The notes: generated by a model from the sequence alone, not told the origin. A DNA stretch of 64,000 bases from Amphiura filiformis (GCF_039555335.1 NC_092628.1:77440713-77504712), one strand, 5' to 3'. Positions 1 to 12,122 are shown, numbered from the stretch's first letter. A program made the numbers and translations.

Positions 1-1588
1 TTTAATTTGAAATTAATTATGAATATGTACAGTAATTAAAAGATTCAGTTTGAAACATATCATTGCATAATGCATATTATTGAACATACAATTGAATATT
101 TTGAATAGACATTTGTCTGGCTCTTATACAATTTCATTTGTCTACCTCGATGATGGTAGTCATCGTACAGTTAAATTTTTTTTATTTTTTAAATTTAGCA
201 TTGTTTAGGGTCTATTATTGATAAACTATAGGCCTAGTCTAGCTGGTTAATTTTATACCAAAGAGCCTTATACTAATAGTTACATGATGATGAATATTTG
301 TCGTCAAATCTTGAGGTGCTCGTTCGTAATAGTTGCCTTTTTAAAATTGGGCGCCCATTCCTTTTTTAAAGGGATTTTTATTTAAATTCATGCTTTTTCT
401 GGGTTGCACGTTAGACGGTCCCTTTGCTTCAAAAGCGCTGATCATTTCATGTAACTCAACAATTACATATATAATTATTGAAGTGGTGAAATAAATCTTT
501 TTGAATGAAATTTAGTAGGCATATTTTAATCGTAGATAATGATCTTTTTCTGAAAACTGTTTTCCTTTTTTATAATTGACTTGCCAAAACAGTATTGAAA
601 ATTTGAAAAAGGGGTGTTTCCTAAGGTGCATTTTAGCACAGGCAAATAGAAATGTTTACAGGCCTATTGAAATTTGTCTGGCAGGGCCATCTATATTATA
701 CTGCCAGGTGGTTTTTTCGTCTTCATTTTAAATCTCGGTGTATGCATTTTTAAAACAATTTGGTACCAATAATCTTTTGTTTAAAAGCCAATGACCATCA
801 CCAATTATAACTTATTTTATTGCAAGATAGTTTATGATCTTTTTAATCGTCGTTGCACCTGTATACTTATATGAATATGCATAAAGTAATTATGTAACTT
901 AACGGTAATATAACATGCAAACGTTAATATGCTGTAATTAATAATGATTATTATTTCATATTTGATAATGAGAGCTCATTAGTGTGACTCCCAGATCATG
1001 CGCAGATGTTGTTAATTGACTATATGACTTTTTATAATTACGCCTACATATAGTTACAATAATAGTTATAATAATAGTTATAATAATAGCATTTTCAAAG
1101 TGATGACAATAAAAACCTCCCACGAAATGAAGGTACATTATAATTACAATAATAGATATAATGATAGCATTTCAAAGTGATGACAATAAAAAAACTCCCA
1201 CGATTTGAAGGTACATTATAATTATTCAAGATCAATTAAAATCATAAATGAAACCTGACAATACAGTTTACTTCCGAAACCATTATACCAGAGATGCATG
1301 TGCGACATTATAAAAATAAAAAATGAATATGGAATGTGCATGTCTGGTTTCTTGTCATTAGCAAAAAAAGGAAGTCACGTTGATTGAAATGTGTCTCTGA
1401 TTTTTTGTTGTTTTTGTTTTGTTTTTATGAATTACAATATGTGAGTAACCGATCTCCGGAAAAACTACGCTCTATATTGATAGAAAATATTATGTGTAAG
1501 ATGTAAGAATATCATAACCCATTATACATTCAAAACAACACAACATATCAAGTGTTAACAATCGCACTCGGAATAAAATCGCGATCAA
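1..1588. other. Non-coding left flank (downstream side of mnx exon 1, presumably its first intron)
   Basis: No coding exon is visible. If the Mnx exon call is right, this is intron 1 of that gene on the minus strand, and the homeodomain exons lie beyond the left edge. Two near-identical copies of an approximately 80-bp AT-rich segment sit in tandem at about 1063-1140 and 1141-1223; both contain 'gtgatgacaataaaa' followed by 'ctcccacga'. A short stretch around 335-375 (GGGCGCCCATTCC followed by a T-rich run) reappears inverted at about 14880-14905, so it is part of a dispersed repeat. Confidence 0.5.
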
Positions 1589-1638
1589 TCATAAATGATG
1601 AATGAATGATTTCCCTCTATATTTGCCGTCATATTTAC

Positions 1639-2173
1639 CTGGATAATCTCCAAATCTAGGTAGCATCATTCCTCCTCGAATGAATTCAATAGGAACTCCA
1701 TGTAAACCATGAGCGCTCTTCATCATATGTTCAGATGCGGCGTGAAATGCGCTCAGCTGATGTGGTATATTTGGATGGGGATGATGTCCGTTAAGGTAGC
1801 TGGCATACAGTGGGTGTGCGTAAAGAGCGGGTACCACAGCCGCGGCAGCTGCTGCTGCTGCACCGACAGGTCCGTGTGGGGGGAAATGATTATTTAAAAG
1901 TCCTGGTTTTGGTATAATGCTACTGGTAGGGTGCATACGATGAACCGGTACCATGGCCCCATGTCCAGGATGTTGTGGAGGAAGCAGTGTTGCAGGATGA
2001 GGCGGAGAACGATTTCCAGAAGATGCTGATGATGATACAATGGGAACAGGTGCTTGGATTGGGCTTAAAGCTCCTTGCAAAGCGGCAATTGCCGAAGTTT
2101 TAGCACGGTGTAACTTAGGTGAAGCATCCTTCGATAACAGTGCATCGATGGAGAACGATTTTGGTGTATCCAT
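1639..2173 (-). CDS. mnx: Mnx/Hb9 homeobox protein, first coding exon (partial; homeodomain off window)
   Basis: The exon encodes 178 residues plus one base. Residues 7-13 read FSIDALL, matching the conserved N-terminal FRIDALL motif of MNX1 (an Eh1-like repressor motif). Residue 87 onward reads IPKPGLLNN, matching the LPKPGFL segment of MNX1. A poly-alanine run (105-112) is followed by ALYAHPLY (117-123), like ALYGHPVY in MNX1. The end, GGMMLPRFGDYP, matches the conserved segment ending ILPKMPDF just upstream of the MNX homeodomain. I chose the ATG at 2173-2171 because it puts the Eh1 motif at the N terminus, as in the family; an in-frame ATG 15 bases upstream is possible. The splice donor is CCAG|GTAAAT, with GT at 1638-1637; the open frame continues into the intron to 1589 but is not coding there. 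MNX proteins are nuclear transcription factors that specify motor neurons and endoderm/pancreas. Emx was considered but fits less well. Confidence 0.82.
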
Positions 2174-2470
2174 TTTGAAAAACATCAAAACAATGAGCAG
2201 ATAAAAGTCGACGTTTGAAACGAAAAATTACCCCAAGTACAGATGAGTAAACGTTGGTATCCAAAGAGTTGAAGTTGAGAAATGAGACTCGCTAGAGTGT
2301 GCTGCTAATATTTAATCTACTCAGTTTGCCATGAAATAAGCTAACAGCGTATACCATTTATGCGTGCAAATGTTTTCCCGCATAGAAGCTGCCACCAGTT
2401 CTGTCACCGCAGCGCCATGCGCTCCTATTGGTCGTTAGATTCCCAATACAAACTCATTGGATATCTTTAG
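2174..2470 (-). promoter_or_regulatory. Presumed mnx 5' UTR and proximal promoter
   Basis: This is the segment directly upstream of the mnx start on the minus strand. It is richer in GC than its surroundings at about 2385-2435. It carries an inverted CCAAT box ('ctattggtcg', about 2425-2434) and a second 'cattgg' near 2455. No clear TATA box is placed. The assignment is inferred from position; the transcription start is unknown. Confidence 0.3.
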
Positions 2471-2928
2471 TTGTAATCTGAAGTTGATGGGCGGTGAGCA
2501 ATTAAGAGTTTTAATTATGTGTTGACGGCGGGCTCATAATGCTTTACGTTACGTTGATTTAGCGAGGCTGTAATCATTTTATCGATGGTTTAGCAAACAC
2601 TAAACATTTTGTATTACAGTAAACATAGTAAATGATCACTGCTACCATGATTTTAGTGACGTATTTAGTTTGATTTTACACAGCGGTTTGGAATTTCTTA
2701 GACTAATCTTTTTGTCAATTATATTGCTACAGTGGTGTACTAACATAGGTAACCTAATGTGTATGTACCTTAATGCTTGAATAACTATTATCTATTTTAA
2801 TCGGCTAAACTATGCAATAATTCCAATTTTAGATTCTAGACTTATTTCATCCAAGCACTTGACTGTTATTGTTTACCGTTATAACATAGAATTATTCTAT
2901 ACACTGAAACAATTTGTCAAGGAAGGAA

Positions 2929-4545
2929 ATAGAGCATAGGGTTTGCTATCTACAGAAGATAGCAAAGTCGTCAAGATAAGAGATTGAGCATAGTTTGTTA
3001 TCTACAGAAGATAGAAAAATTGACAAGATAGGGCACAGAGCATAAGTTTGCTATCTCCAGAAGATAGCAAAATGGTCAACTTAGGAGATAGAACATAAGT
3101 TTGTTATCTACAGAAGATAGCAAAATTGACAAGATAGGGCACAGAGCATAAGTTTGCTATCTCCAGAAGATAGCAAAATGATCAAGATAGGAGATAGAAC
3201 ATAAGTTTGTTATCTACAGAAGATAGCAAAATGGTCAAGATAGGAGATAGAACATAAGTTTGTTATCTACAGAAGATAGCAAAATGGTCAAGATAGGAGA
3301 TAGAACATAAGTTTGTTATCTCCAGAAGATAGCAACATGGTCAAGATAGGAGATAGAACATAAGTTTGTTATCTACAGAAGATAGCAAAATGGTCAAGAT
3401 AGGAGATAGAACATAAGTTTGTTATCTCCAGAAGATAGCAAAATGGTCAAGATAGGAGATAGAACATAAGTTTGTTATCTACAGAAGATAGCAAAATGGT
3501 CAAGATAGGAGATAGAACATAAGTTTGTTATCTACAGAAGGTAAAAATGGTCAAGATAAGAGATGAACATAATCTACAGAAGATAGCAAAATGGTAAAGA
3601 TTGGAGATATAACATAATTTTGCTATCTACAGAAGATAGCAAAATAGTCAAGATAGGAGATAGAACATAAGTTTGTTATCTACAGAAGATAGCAAAATGG
3701 TCAAGATAGGAGATAGAACATAAGTTTGTTATCTACAGAAGATAGCAAAATAGTAAAGATTGGAGATATAACATAATTTTGCTATCTACAGAAGATAGCA
3801 AAATAGTCCAGATATGAGTTAAAACATAAGTTTGTTATCTACAGAAGATAGCAAAATGGTCAAGATAGGAGATAGAACATAAGTTTGTTATCTACAGAAG
3901 GTAGCAAAATGGTCAAGATAAGAGATTGAACATAATTTTGCTATCTACAGAAGATAGCAAAATGGTAAAGATTGGAGATATAACATAATTTTGCTATCTA
4001 CAGAAGATAGCAAAATAGTCAAGATAGGAGATAGAACATAAGTTTGTTATCTACAGAAGATAGCAAAATGGTCAAGATAGGAGATAGAACATAAGTTTGT
4101 TATCTACAGAAGATAGCAAAATAGTAAAGATTGGAGATATAACATAATTTTGCTATCTACAGAAGATAGCAAAATAGTCCAGATATGAGTTAAAACATAA
4201 GTTTGTTATCTACAGAAGATAGCAAAATCGTCAAGATAGGAGATAAAACACAATTTTGTTATCTACAGAAGATAGCAAAATGGTCAAGATAAGAGATATA
4301 AGTAATTTTGCTATTTACAGACGATAACAAAGTTGTCAAGATAGGAAATAAAATCAAATATTTGTTATCTCCAGAAGATAGCAAAATCGTCAAGATAGGA
4401 GATAGAACACAATTTTGCTATCTACAGAAGATAGCAAAATAGTCAAGATAGGAGATAGAACATAACTTTGTTATCTACAGAAGATAGCAAATGGTCAAGA
4501 TAAGAGATAGGCTAGAACATAATTTTGCTATTTACAGATAACAGT
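2929..4545. repeat. 53-bp hairpin-bearing minisatellite array
   Basis: About 30 tandem units of roughly 53 bp. Each contains an interrupted palindrome, GCTATCT-acaga-AGATAGC (7-bp arms, 5-base loop), followed by 'aaaatggtcaagatagg' and 'agatagaacataag'. Subtypes differ by ggtcaagatagg versus ggtaaagattgg, and TTTGTTATC versus TTTTGCTATC. The subtype order around 3541-3840 repeats around 3900-4205, so a block of about 360 bp has been duplicated as a higher-order unit. Units degenerate at both ends. Confidence 0.95.
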
Positions 4546-4699
4546 GGATATTTGCTTTCTTGGCTGAAACAGCAGGCACATTTGTATTAATAGATTTACA
4601 GGTAAATGATGTTCAATGAAGAAATTAAAGATAACATAATATTTCTATTCCAAATAAAAGTAAAACATCTACATGATTTATTGAGGATAATAAAAAATA

Positions 4700-5125
4700 A
4701 CAGAAATGCTATCTACTGAAGATAGCAAAACACTTCTGTTCACAAATGGTAACATAATGCTGGTATCGATATACAGTTGAATATTCCAGTTGAAATCCAC
4801 ACTACCCCTGTGGAAGATTTAGCTGAAGTCTTCTGCAGAAGGAGTATGAGTTTTGAATATAATAGACAGTTGGGTAACTTCCATTTGAAATACTCACTCC
4901 AGTTGTGAAATATATAAATACAGGGGGATTATGGATTTTAAAATGATTAACCATGTCCAATTACATTTGAAAAACATACGTAGTGTGAAATGCTATCTAC
5001 TGAAGATAGGACAATTATTATTACTCTCAGGAATGGATGGTATATTTATAGAAAATTGCTACCGGTACTGGAGAATGCAGCATCTACTGACGATTGAATA
5101 AAAGCTATCTACTGAAGATAGTAGA
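4700..5125. repeat. Isolated copies of the satellite palindrome and a MITE-like fragment
   Basis: Three single copies of the same interrupted palindrome, with loop 'actga' instead of 'acaga', lie at about 4709, 4991 and 5104, outside the array. Between 4766 and 4910 is a segment with 'ttccagttgaaatccacac', 'cccctgtggaagat' and 'ccatttgaaatactcactcc'. It belongs to the same dispersed family as 7676-7830 and 63265-63730. Confidence 0.6.
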
Positions 5126-5349
5126 AATTGTATTGATACGACACGTCACATATGCAGGCACAAACACTATAAGCAAATTGCAACAGTCCACATCCAAAAT
5201 ATTCACACACTCGCCCCACCCAGCCCATGTGACCCCAATACATACCAACTGCAACCTCATACGCCCAAATACTCGCAAATCTATGTACAAACACCCCACA
5301 CCATTGCCATTGCAAACAAACACCAACCACCATTATGTAAGCAGCGGTG

Positions 5350-5690
5350 GCAGTGGAAAGAATAAAATTTATGAAGGGGGGACGAGCATATTTTGTTTCG
5401 GGTTTACTGGGACATTTGCGAGCGCAAAAAGATCCAATTTCAGGCTATTAGTCCAAAATGAAGGTGATTTTATTATTTGATGGGATAGTGGGCGCGAAGC
5501 GCGCATAATTGTGCAATTTTACCCTATTTTGGCCCATAACACGGTTTTGGGGCTAAAAATGGAAGATGCACAGGGCAATGATTCCTTTATTTTTTCTTCT
5601 ACACTGTATTATGATTCTTAGGGGGGGGGGGGGGGCACTCTATGGAAAAATAGGGGGTGAGTCCCTCGTCCACCCCACCCTGCTTCCGCC
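5350..5690. repeat. Dispersed repeat with GCGAAGCGCGC motif and 15-G tract
   Basis: The segment contains 'gggcgcgaagcgcgca', a 15-base G run at 5621-5635, and a boundary reading 'ccaccctgcttccgccacc'. A related segment with 'gcgaagcgcgcgaaaattt' and a 13-G run occurs at 28027-28345. This composition is typical of an interspersed element. No coding capacity is visible. Confidence 0.5.
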
Positions 5691-6535
5691 ACCTATAAAA
5701 AGCAGGCAACCAGTCTTACCCTTCTATCAGCGTACGTTCTTACTACATGTTTACCCTGGAAATGGAAAGTGGACGTTGTGTTAATTCAAACTGTATCTAC
5801 ACTATACGCCCACAGTATCAGGAGACAATTAGACGGTCATTAAGTTCCTACTCCCTGTTTAACCTGAAAACGTAAAGTTGGCGTTGTGTTCAATACGTGG
5901 ATTTGGGGTTTCTCTACCGGAAGTCAATTTGTGCACAAATTGACTTCTGCTAGAGAAACCCTGAATCCGCGTATTGCATCTAAACATTAATATTATGCAA
6001 AATACCAGCAGAAGCAAAATACCAGCAGAAAGACAAACAGATACAAACCAGCACTTTCACTCATGAACACACCTACTCATCCCCTCGCACCTATAAAACA
6101 AACAGTGCACGATATACCATGCATTCGATCAGTAAGTTCATGCTTCGTGTTTAACCTGGAAACGGAAAGTGGACGTTGTCTTCCAATTTGTATTTATATG
6201 ATTATAGAGAGGTAAAGAAATGAGCAAAAAGTCACGCAAGTTGACGCAAATTTTTTTTTAAAACTCAGGCGCGCACATACAGATCTCATGAACACTGCAC
6301 TGGTATGTTCATGAACATACACTTCTCCTCAAACCTTCACCAGCACCCTCACACCCACCCCACCCTACCCTACCAGTCCTCACCCACCCCTTACATCATG
6401 CACATCCGACGCGTGTGGTAGATGTTGAGAATCCCTACATGTGAGAATCCCTACACGTACCTACACTGCGATTTAAAATTGCATTTCTAGTTCGTGAAAG
6501 TTCATCCAGGAAATGGAAAGCTAACGTTATGTAAC
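5690..6535 (+). repeat. Diverged repeated module with TATA-box and initiator-like spacing
   Basis: A module of about 55 bp with core 'acctggaaacggaaagtgg' followed by 'acgttgt' recurs at about 5738-5780, 5851-5893, 6143-6185 and, more diverged, 6499-6535. Two copies are preceded by cacCTATAAAA (5691 and 6088) and then, about 30 bases downstream, by an initiator-like 'atcag' ('tatcagcgtacgttctta', 'gatcagtaagttcatg'). The layout resembles a TATA plus initiator core promoter carried in a repeat, for example fragments of a retroelement LTR or a non-coding transcription unit. That function is inference. Confidence 0.4.
5891..5976. repeat. 86-bp near-perfect palindrome
   Basis: Two 43-base arms meet at GTG|CAC (centre between 5933 and 5934), and 38 of 43 positions pair. 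There is no loop, so it is a true palindrome that could extrude as a cruciform. It lies inside the repeated-module region between two copies of the 'ggaaagtggacgttg' module. Confidence 0.9.
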
Positions 6536-7675
6536 TATTATAATAACGATGTCTTTGTTACCTAATGTTGTATGTGCACTTTAAATAAACTGAGATTAAA
6601 TGTGAGATTAAGATCTATTGATTGAAACATTAGGAACTTTAAAGTTGTCTGTAAAGAGAGTATTGTTTATAATTGTTTAAGAACAGTAATGGAGTACTAA
6701 TTTTGCAACTTAAGGGACTTAAGGGGAAATGAACTCTTTTCAGCAAAGTCATTTATAGCATAATTAATCGAAGCTAATCGACACAGGCCGATACACACAG
6801 ACATACAGACTAAGGCATAATGAAATACAGGCAGCAGTAGATAGAAAATTGAAATGAATAAATCCACCATAGGTAATGGAAATAAATCCATCATCCGTCA
6901 GAAAAATCCTTGGAACCCCTTCCTAGGAAAATAGACACTTATTCGTATGTAAAATTGGGCCAAAGTGCTTGTTGTAATATGCTTGTTGAATTTGTCCGAA
7001 CTAACGGATGCAATATGGTGAATAGAATACTAACTAACTCTTCTTGTATAAAATATCACTTTATTAAAGTGCTGCGGAGGTCAGAGCGGACTCATGACAG
7101 TGATTGTATAAATGAATAGGTTTCGTGTGGCCTTCTTGTATTCTTCTGCAGATAATGTCCAATAGAAACGCTACCCAACTGCTTCAATGTGCCTTTATGT
7201 ACAGAACTAAGGTCTTTCATATACGTGTAGAAACTTGCAGTTATGTATAGATCAGAATAATTCAGCGCAATAGAAAACATGAAATTTAAACTCGTAGTAT
7301 AACAATTGGCAGAAGAGTTCACAGACAAATGTTTACATTGTTAAAGAAACTCTATGATATCTTTTTTATCTCGGTTATTTTTTCATATTTTCATATAAGT
7401 TGCCATAACGTATTTCTATGACACGTGAGATCATTCAACATGTTCACGGTATAGTTGCGGTGAAGTTCTGGACCTTTTGAACCCGGAAAACGAAATTACT
7501 CCTTTTAAACTTTGCTTCAAGTTAAAGTCGACGGTAGAAAGATTTCAAAAGTTATGGTTAAGAGTGGTCGGAAATAGAATGAACAAGATGTGTTTTGTAC
7601 ATGCAAATTAACTCATTTGCTAGGTCTCATGTTTTTCTCCCTTAGTTAGCCATTGTATCTATCGTTCAGCGTCTA
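6536..7675. other. No gene recognised
   Basis: AT-rich sequence with scattered short open frames lacking codon bias, splice context or recognisable domains. I see nothing supportable here. Confidence 0.5.
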
Positions 7676-7830
7676 TGGGCTATTCCAGTTGAAATTCATA
7701 CACCCCTATGGAAGACATGACCTTAATCTTCCACACAGGGAGTGTGAGTTTCAAACGAGGTTGCCTGAATGGGTTGACTCCATTTATAATATACACCCCT
7801 GTGTGGGAGATTATAGGTCATGTCTATGGA
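7676..7830. repeat. MITE-like dispersed element (TTCCAGTTGAAAT family)
   Basis: It begins 'gctattccagttgaaattc' and contains alternating direct and inverted copies of 'cccctatggaagacatgacc' and 'aatcttccacacaggga'. It ends with 'gtgtgggagattataggtca'. The same family occurs at 4766-4910 and 63265-63730. The 155-bp body is internally self-complementary. Confidence 0.6.
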
Positions 7831-8468
7831 ATTCAACTCTTTCCACCCTCTTGATGCTAATTCCCTCTCATCGCTTACATCATTTTCGTATCATCCACCT
7901 GTTATTGTCTTCAGCATGTTGCAGCGTTGTGTGAGATAATTCCACTCCACTCCATCCAGCAATAATATTTTACACTGAAGCATTGGCGTCTACTCTTACT
8001 GAGAACATTTGAACACGATCTCGGGTCCAAGAGTTCGACACAACGAGGCTTTATACCCTTTATACTTCCATCTAAAACAATTAGTCACATTTTGAGAGAG
8101 CAAGCAGATAATAAATAGGGTTAAGCCAAGTCTAGTAGCAACTCTTTCACCATGATGATAAGTGGTTGACTTGTATGCGGATGGACAAGGCTAATTTCCT
8201 ATGTAATCCTGATGAAGGAATCCAGGCTAATCTGGCATGTCATCAGGCTTTACAAGGGGCCAAAAGAAGAACAAGATTACAGCTATCTGCGGTAATCCCC
8301 CCTCACTTAAGTTCGGTTCGCTATGATCCACGACAAATTACATTGATTTAAACCACGATGAATCGGTGATAATTATTGCATGTGTTTTGTATGTATAATG
8401 TGGCATTTGAGCTTAAAGGGTTCACCATTCAACACAAGCAAAAAAACACACCAGAAGTTTAGTTCGCA
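7831..8468. other. No gene recognised
   Basis: No splice-supported coding exon, RNA gene or clear repeat was seen in this stretch. Confidence 0.45.
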
Positions 8469-8842
8469 TTAAGGGGGTACTACACCCCTGGCCAATTTTG
8501 TGCCTATTTTTGCACTTTTCTCAAAAATTATAGCACATTGGTGACAAGTAAGATATGTATATTCATGGAAATGGTATATTATAGGGGCAAGGACTACAAC
8601 TACTGTACTGAAAATTCAGCAACTCAAAGCAAGTAGTTATTGATTTATTGATCAAATATTTGTTTTCCTCATTTTCGACTGTAACTCTACAACTGTTGTC
8701 TGTGTTGAAATAAAAAATTTCCAGTACAGTAGTTGTAGTCCTTACCCTAATATAGATATCTTACTTGTCCCCAATGTGCTATAATTTTTGAGAAAAATGC
8801 AAAAATAGGCACACAATTGGGCAGGGGTGTAGTACCCCTTAA
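8469..8842. mobile_element. TTAA-bounded foldback element, family B, copy 1
   Basis: The 374-bp element is bounded by TTAA at 8469-8472 and 8839-8842, with near-perfect long inverted arms. The ends read TTAAGGGGGTACTACACCCC and its complement with one difference. Matching internal segments include 'actacaactactgtact' and 'agtacagtagttgtagt'. A 346-bp relative lies at 31634-31979. The TTAA target with a GGG start suggests a piggyBac-type non-autonomous element; that class is an inference. There is no transposase. Confidence 0.85.
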
Positions 8843-9693
8843 CGTCTTTGAGGCATTTTTCATGGGCTCAAAATCTTGCTAGAATTTCAATTCGGCTATC
8901 AAATTTTTAAGGGTTATGTAAGGTTTAGGGTAAGGGTTAGGGTTAAAATGTATACGACATATAAATCGTTCTTTCAGCATTACAAATACATTTTCAGTAT
9001 TACAGAATATTTTTGATTGACAAACCTTTTTATATACATTTATTATGTCATTTTGTCAAATTAGACCATTTTTTACGAATAATATTTTTTAGCATTTTAG
9101 TGCTCATATTCTATTATATTCAATGCATTTCTATATGGCTTTTATCGGTTTGTGTCTGGATATGACTTTTTCATATATTTTATGTGTTTGCAAAGACTTA
9201 AACTATAATTTCCATTCTTAAAATTTTAATTATATATACTCAATTAAGGATACCCTTATAGGCACATCAGATTAGATCGCGCATAAGAACCGTGTGACTG
9301 CATGTGTTATTCAAATTTGTACAGACAAAACTCAAGCATTTAAAATAATATCTATACGAGCATTGTTATGAAAATTTAAATAAGCCTAAGGTTTTGAGAA
9401 TGATAAAAAAATCATATAATGACATGAAATTGAATTTTCAGTGATATTAATCGTGAATACCCCATCAGAAAAAAATGAGCCGTTTAAGGATTTGTTCTCG
9501 TCACGCGGTTGGCTGCGTGACGAGTGATTTGTCAATTTAGCGGCGCTAAACACGCACGGCGAAGTGGCCGAGGATCGCCTTAGTTAGCTCATATTTCAAT
9601 TGCCATGATTTTATTAATAGAAGACAACCGTCTTATTACTTTGTCTTCGTAATTTAGGTTTAGATGCATGGTTCATGCTTACTACATGCACTA
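8843..9693. other. AT-rich intergenic DNA with short telomere-like tract
   Basis: A short TTAGGG-like tract ('agggtaagggttagggtt') lies at about 8926-8945. Otherwise I see no gene. Confidence 0.4.
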
Positions 9694-9889
9694 GGATCTA
9701 CGATATGTTCATCTATCAGGGCACAGTTCTTAAACCCCAATACATTTGTACATTCATTTAATGATCTTAGAAAATTTGGGTACAAAAACTCATACTCTGC
9801 AACTTGACGTAAAATTTTGCACTATGAGTGTTTAATTGAGGTTATTGAACTATGTCATTGGGATGAGGTCATTGTGGTCCATAGTGATG
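9694..9889 (-). repeat. 190-bp dispersed repeat, copy 1 (inverted)
   Basis: This is the reverse complement of 15995-16188 and 24779-24971. Shared landmarks in plus-copy orientation are 'ctatggaccacaatggcctc', 'ttgcagagtatgagtttttg' and 'gtgccctgatag'. It has no obvious terminal inverted repeats, open frame or tRNA boxes, so it could be a SINE or fragments of a larger element. Confidence 0.75.
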
Positions 9890-10867
9890 ATGACAATTTT
9901 GACAGAATAACAAAATTCGCCCAGATTGTTTAAAAAATCAGCGTAAAATTTGTTATGAAAAATCACATTGATGAGAAAATGAATGGATTATGCTGAATGG
10001 AATGACAATTTGTGTGAGAAAAGCCCGAAGAAAATAACAAAATGCTAGATGATGATGGCGATGATTTTTCATAATATAAGAAATTTGATATGACATTTTT
10101 ATTAGGTTCTTCCCAAAAATGCCAAATACATTGCATGTGTTCAGAACATCATTATAATTACAAAAAACAGATCTCAAATCTCATATTTCGTTGGAATTGA
10201 AGGAATAAAACTGGTTCTCGGGGTACAGTAGTATTATAATCAAACTGCATGGTACACAATACAATACACTCAACATGTCTTTTTTAATAATATCCTAAAA
10301 ATTGGGGATAAAAATGAAATTTGATTCAGATAATCTCATAACCGATTTATTAAGACATTAGTTTAACTTTTCACTGGTATTAAATACTAACTGAATGAGA
10401 ACGCGACGTTTTCAGTTGAAAAACGAACAACTTTACATTACATACCCTATTTTTAAAACATTTGATTGAAGGAACTGGGTCTCTTTCAGTGTTTAAATGG
10501 TTGCATTTGTTTATAAATCATGAAATTTAAAAAATCAATAAAAAACCGCTGTAGCAACTGATTTCTTAAACATTACACAACTTGTTTCAATGTTAAAGCG
10601 TTTTAATATTGAAACATTTTGGGTGAAATTTGTATTCTTGTGGTGTGTAATATTTCTAACAACCACTTTAAACATTCTCTTATATCTAGAAACTTAGAAA
10701 GGCTGATTTTTCAACACATTTGTTGACTTATTTGTACAGTAACACGCACAAACAAATAGCAGAAAAGGGAAGGTAAAACGTTTTCATTATAAATAAATAG
10801 CATGTTCGTAGATGCTGTCTTCAGTAGATAGCGATGTGCTATATGCATATGAAATCGTTATATTCAC
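9890..10867. other. No gene recognised
   Basis: AT-rich sequence without splice-supported exons. A single diverged inverted copy of the satellite palindrome ('gctgtcttcagtagatagc') lies at 10814-10832, just before the GAAA microsatellite. Confidence 0.45.
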
Positions 10868-10982
10868 AGAAAAAAGAAAAGAAAAAAAGAATAAATGAAA
10901 GAAATGAAGAAAGACATAAAAAAAGAACGAAAGAAAGAAAGAAATAACGAAAGAAAGAAAGAAAGAAAGAAAGAAAGAACGA

Positions 10983-11034
<52 letters not shown>

Positions 11035-11163
11035 AAAAGAACGAACGAAAGAAAGAACGAAAAAAAGAAAGAAGGAAAAAAGAAAGAAAGAAAAGAAAGA
11101 AAGAAAAAGAAAGAAAGAAAAAAGAAAGAAAGAAAGAAAGAAAAAAACGGAAAGGAAGAACGA

Positions 11164-11223
<60 letters not shown>

Positions 11224-11262
11224 AAAAATGAAAAAAAGAAACAAAGAAACAAAGAAACAAAA
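10868..11262. repeat. (GAAA)n tetranucleotide microsatellite
   Basis: About 400 bp of GAAA repeats with scattered interruptions (gaac, aaaaag, gaagg). It reads open in several frames on both strands because the period-4 sequence lacks stops. None of those frames is a gene. Confidence 0.97.
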
Positions 11263-11986
11263 AAATCAGTATTAACTGATTTTATAAGAATTACCCGTCG
11301 CAAGTGAATCTGAAGTTATAATGGGCCTTATATTTTGACATTCATGCACCTATAATACGTGTGACATTTGAAATACCATGTTTGCAAGCTAGGTATGTTT
11401 ACAGGATTCTAAAACTACGAATTGTGCCCGAAATCGTACATCCAAATAAGTACAAACAGTCGGCCTAGTGCCCGGGCCTATGTGATTGTGAATGATTCAG
11501 GCAATAATTTTGTGACATAATTCAAACGATGAGTTAATGAGTAAATGCATCTACAAAAAATAGGAAACAAACAGTTCTATGTTTCATTTATCTGAATAGA
11601 TGTGTATTTAATAAAATAAGTACTAACATGCCCAATATTGACTTCTGAAAATCGTTGCCAATATAATTAATTGTACAGAATTACAGCCGTGCGGAAAAAG
11701 AGCAATGCCGTGTTCTCATGAAAGGTGTCAACCACTTACATGTCACTCAATGGCCCTTGAGAGACCGCTGATTGCACCAAAAGCTAATATACACGGGTGG
11801 TAGCGGGCTTGAAAAACTCTATCATATGTTGCTCTTGTCTAACAGTAATTTTCGAAACTAGTATAAACACAGAAAATATATGGTAAAAGTTTGTCAAATT
11901 GACGATTGTTATATTACACACCGCCTAACTATCTTGATTTCAACGCCCATGCCTGAAATACTCAATTTCGTTTGCTGGGCTGAGAC
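11263..11986. other. No gene recognised
   Basis: Intergenic sequence with no supportable feature. Confidence 0.45.
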
Positions 11987-12122
11987 GGGGGGGGGGGCAA
12001 CCGTTACTCAGAAGACCCGTTACTCAGAAGGCCCACTATTCAGAAAACCCGTCAAATTCTGAAAAGTGGGCATGTTTTCATTTAAAATGACCCGCCAACC
12101 AGAAGACCCGCTAATCAGAAAA

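Noticed and set aside
2929-4545. CRISPR-like repeat array
   Set aside because: Units are contiguous 53-bp tandem repeats without unique spacers, in eukaryotic DNA with no cas genes.
5094-5480. 128-codon plus-strand frame and two antisense frames
   Set aside because: Crosses a repeat boundary and a satellite palindrome; no domain or splice context.
10787-11303. Overlapping open frames of 126-157 codons on both strands rich in Phe/Ser/Leu or Lys/Glu/Arg
   Set aside because: They are translations of the (GAAA)n microsatellite, which lacks stop codons in several frames.
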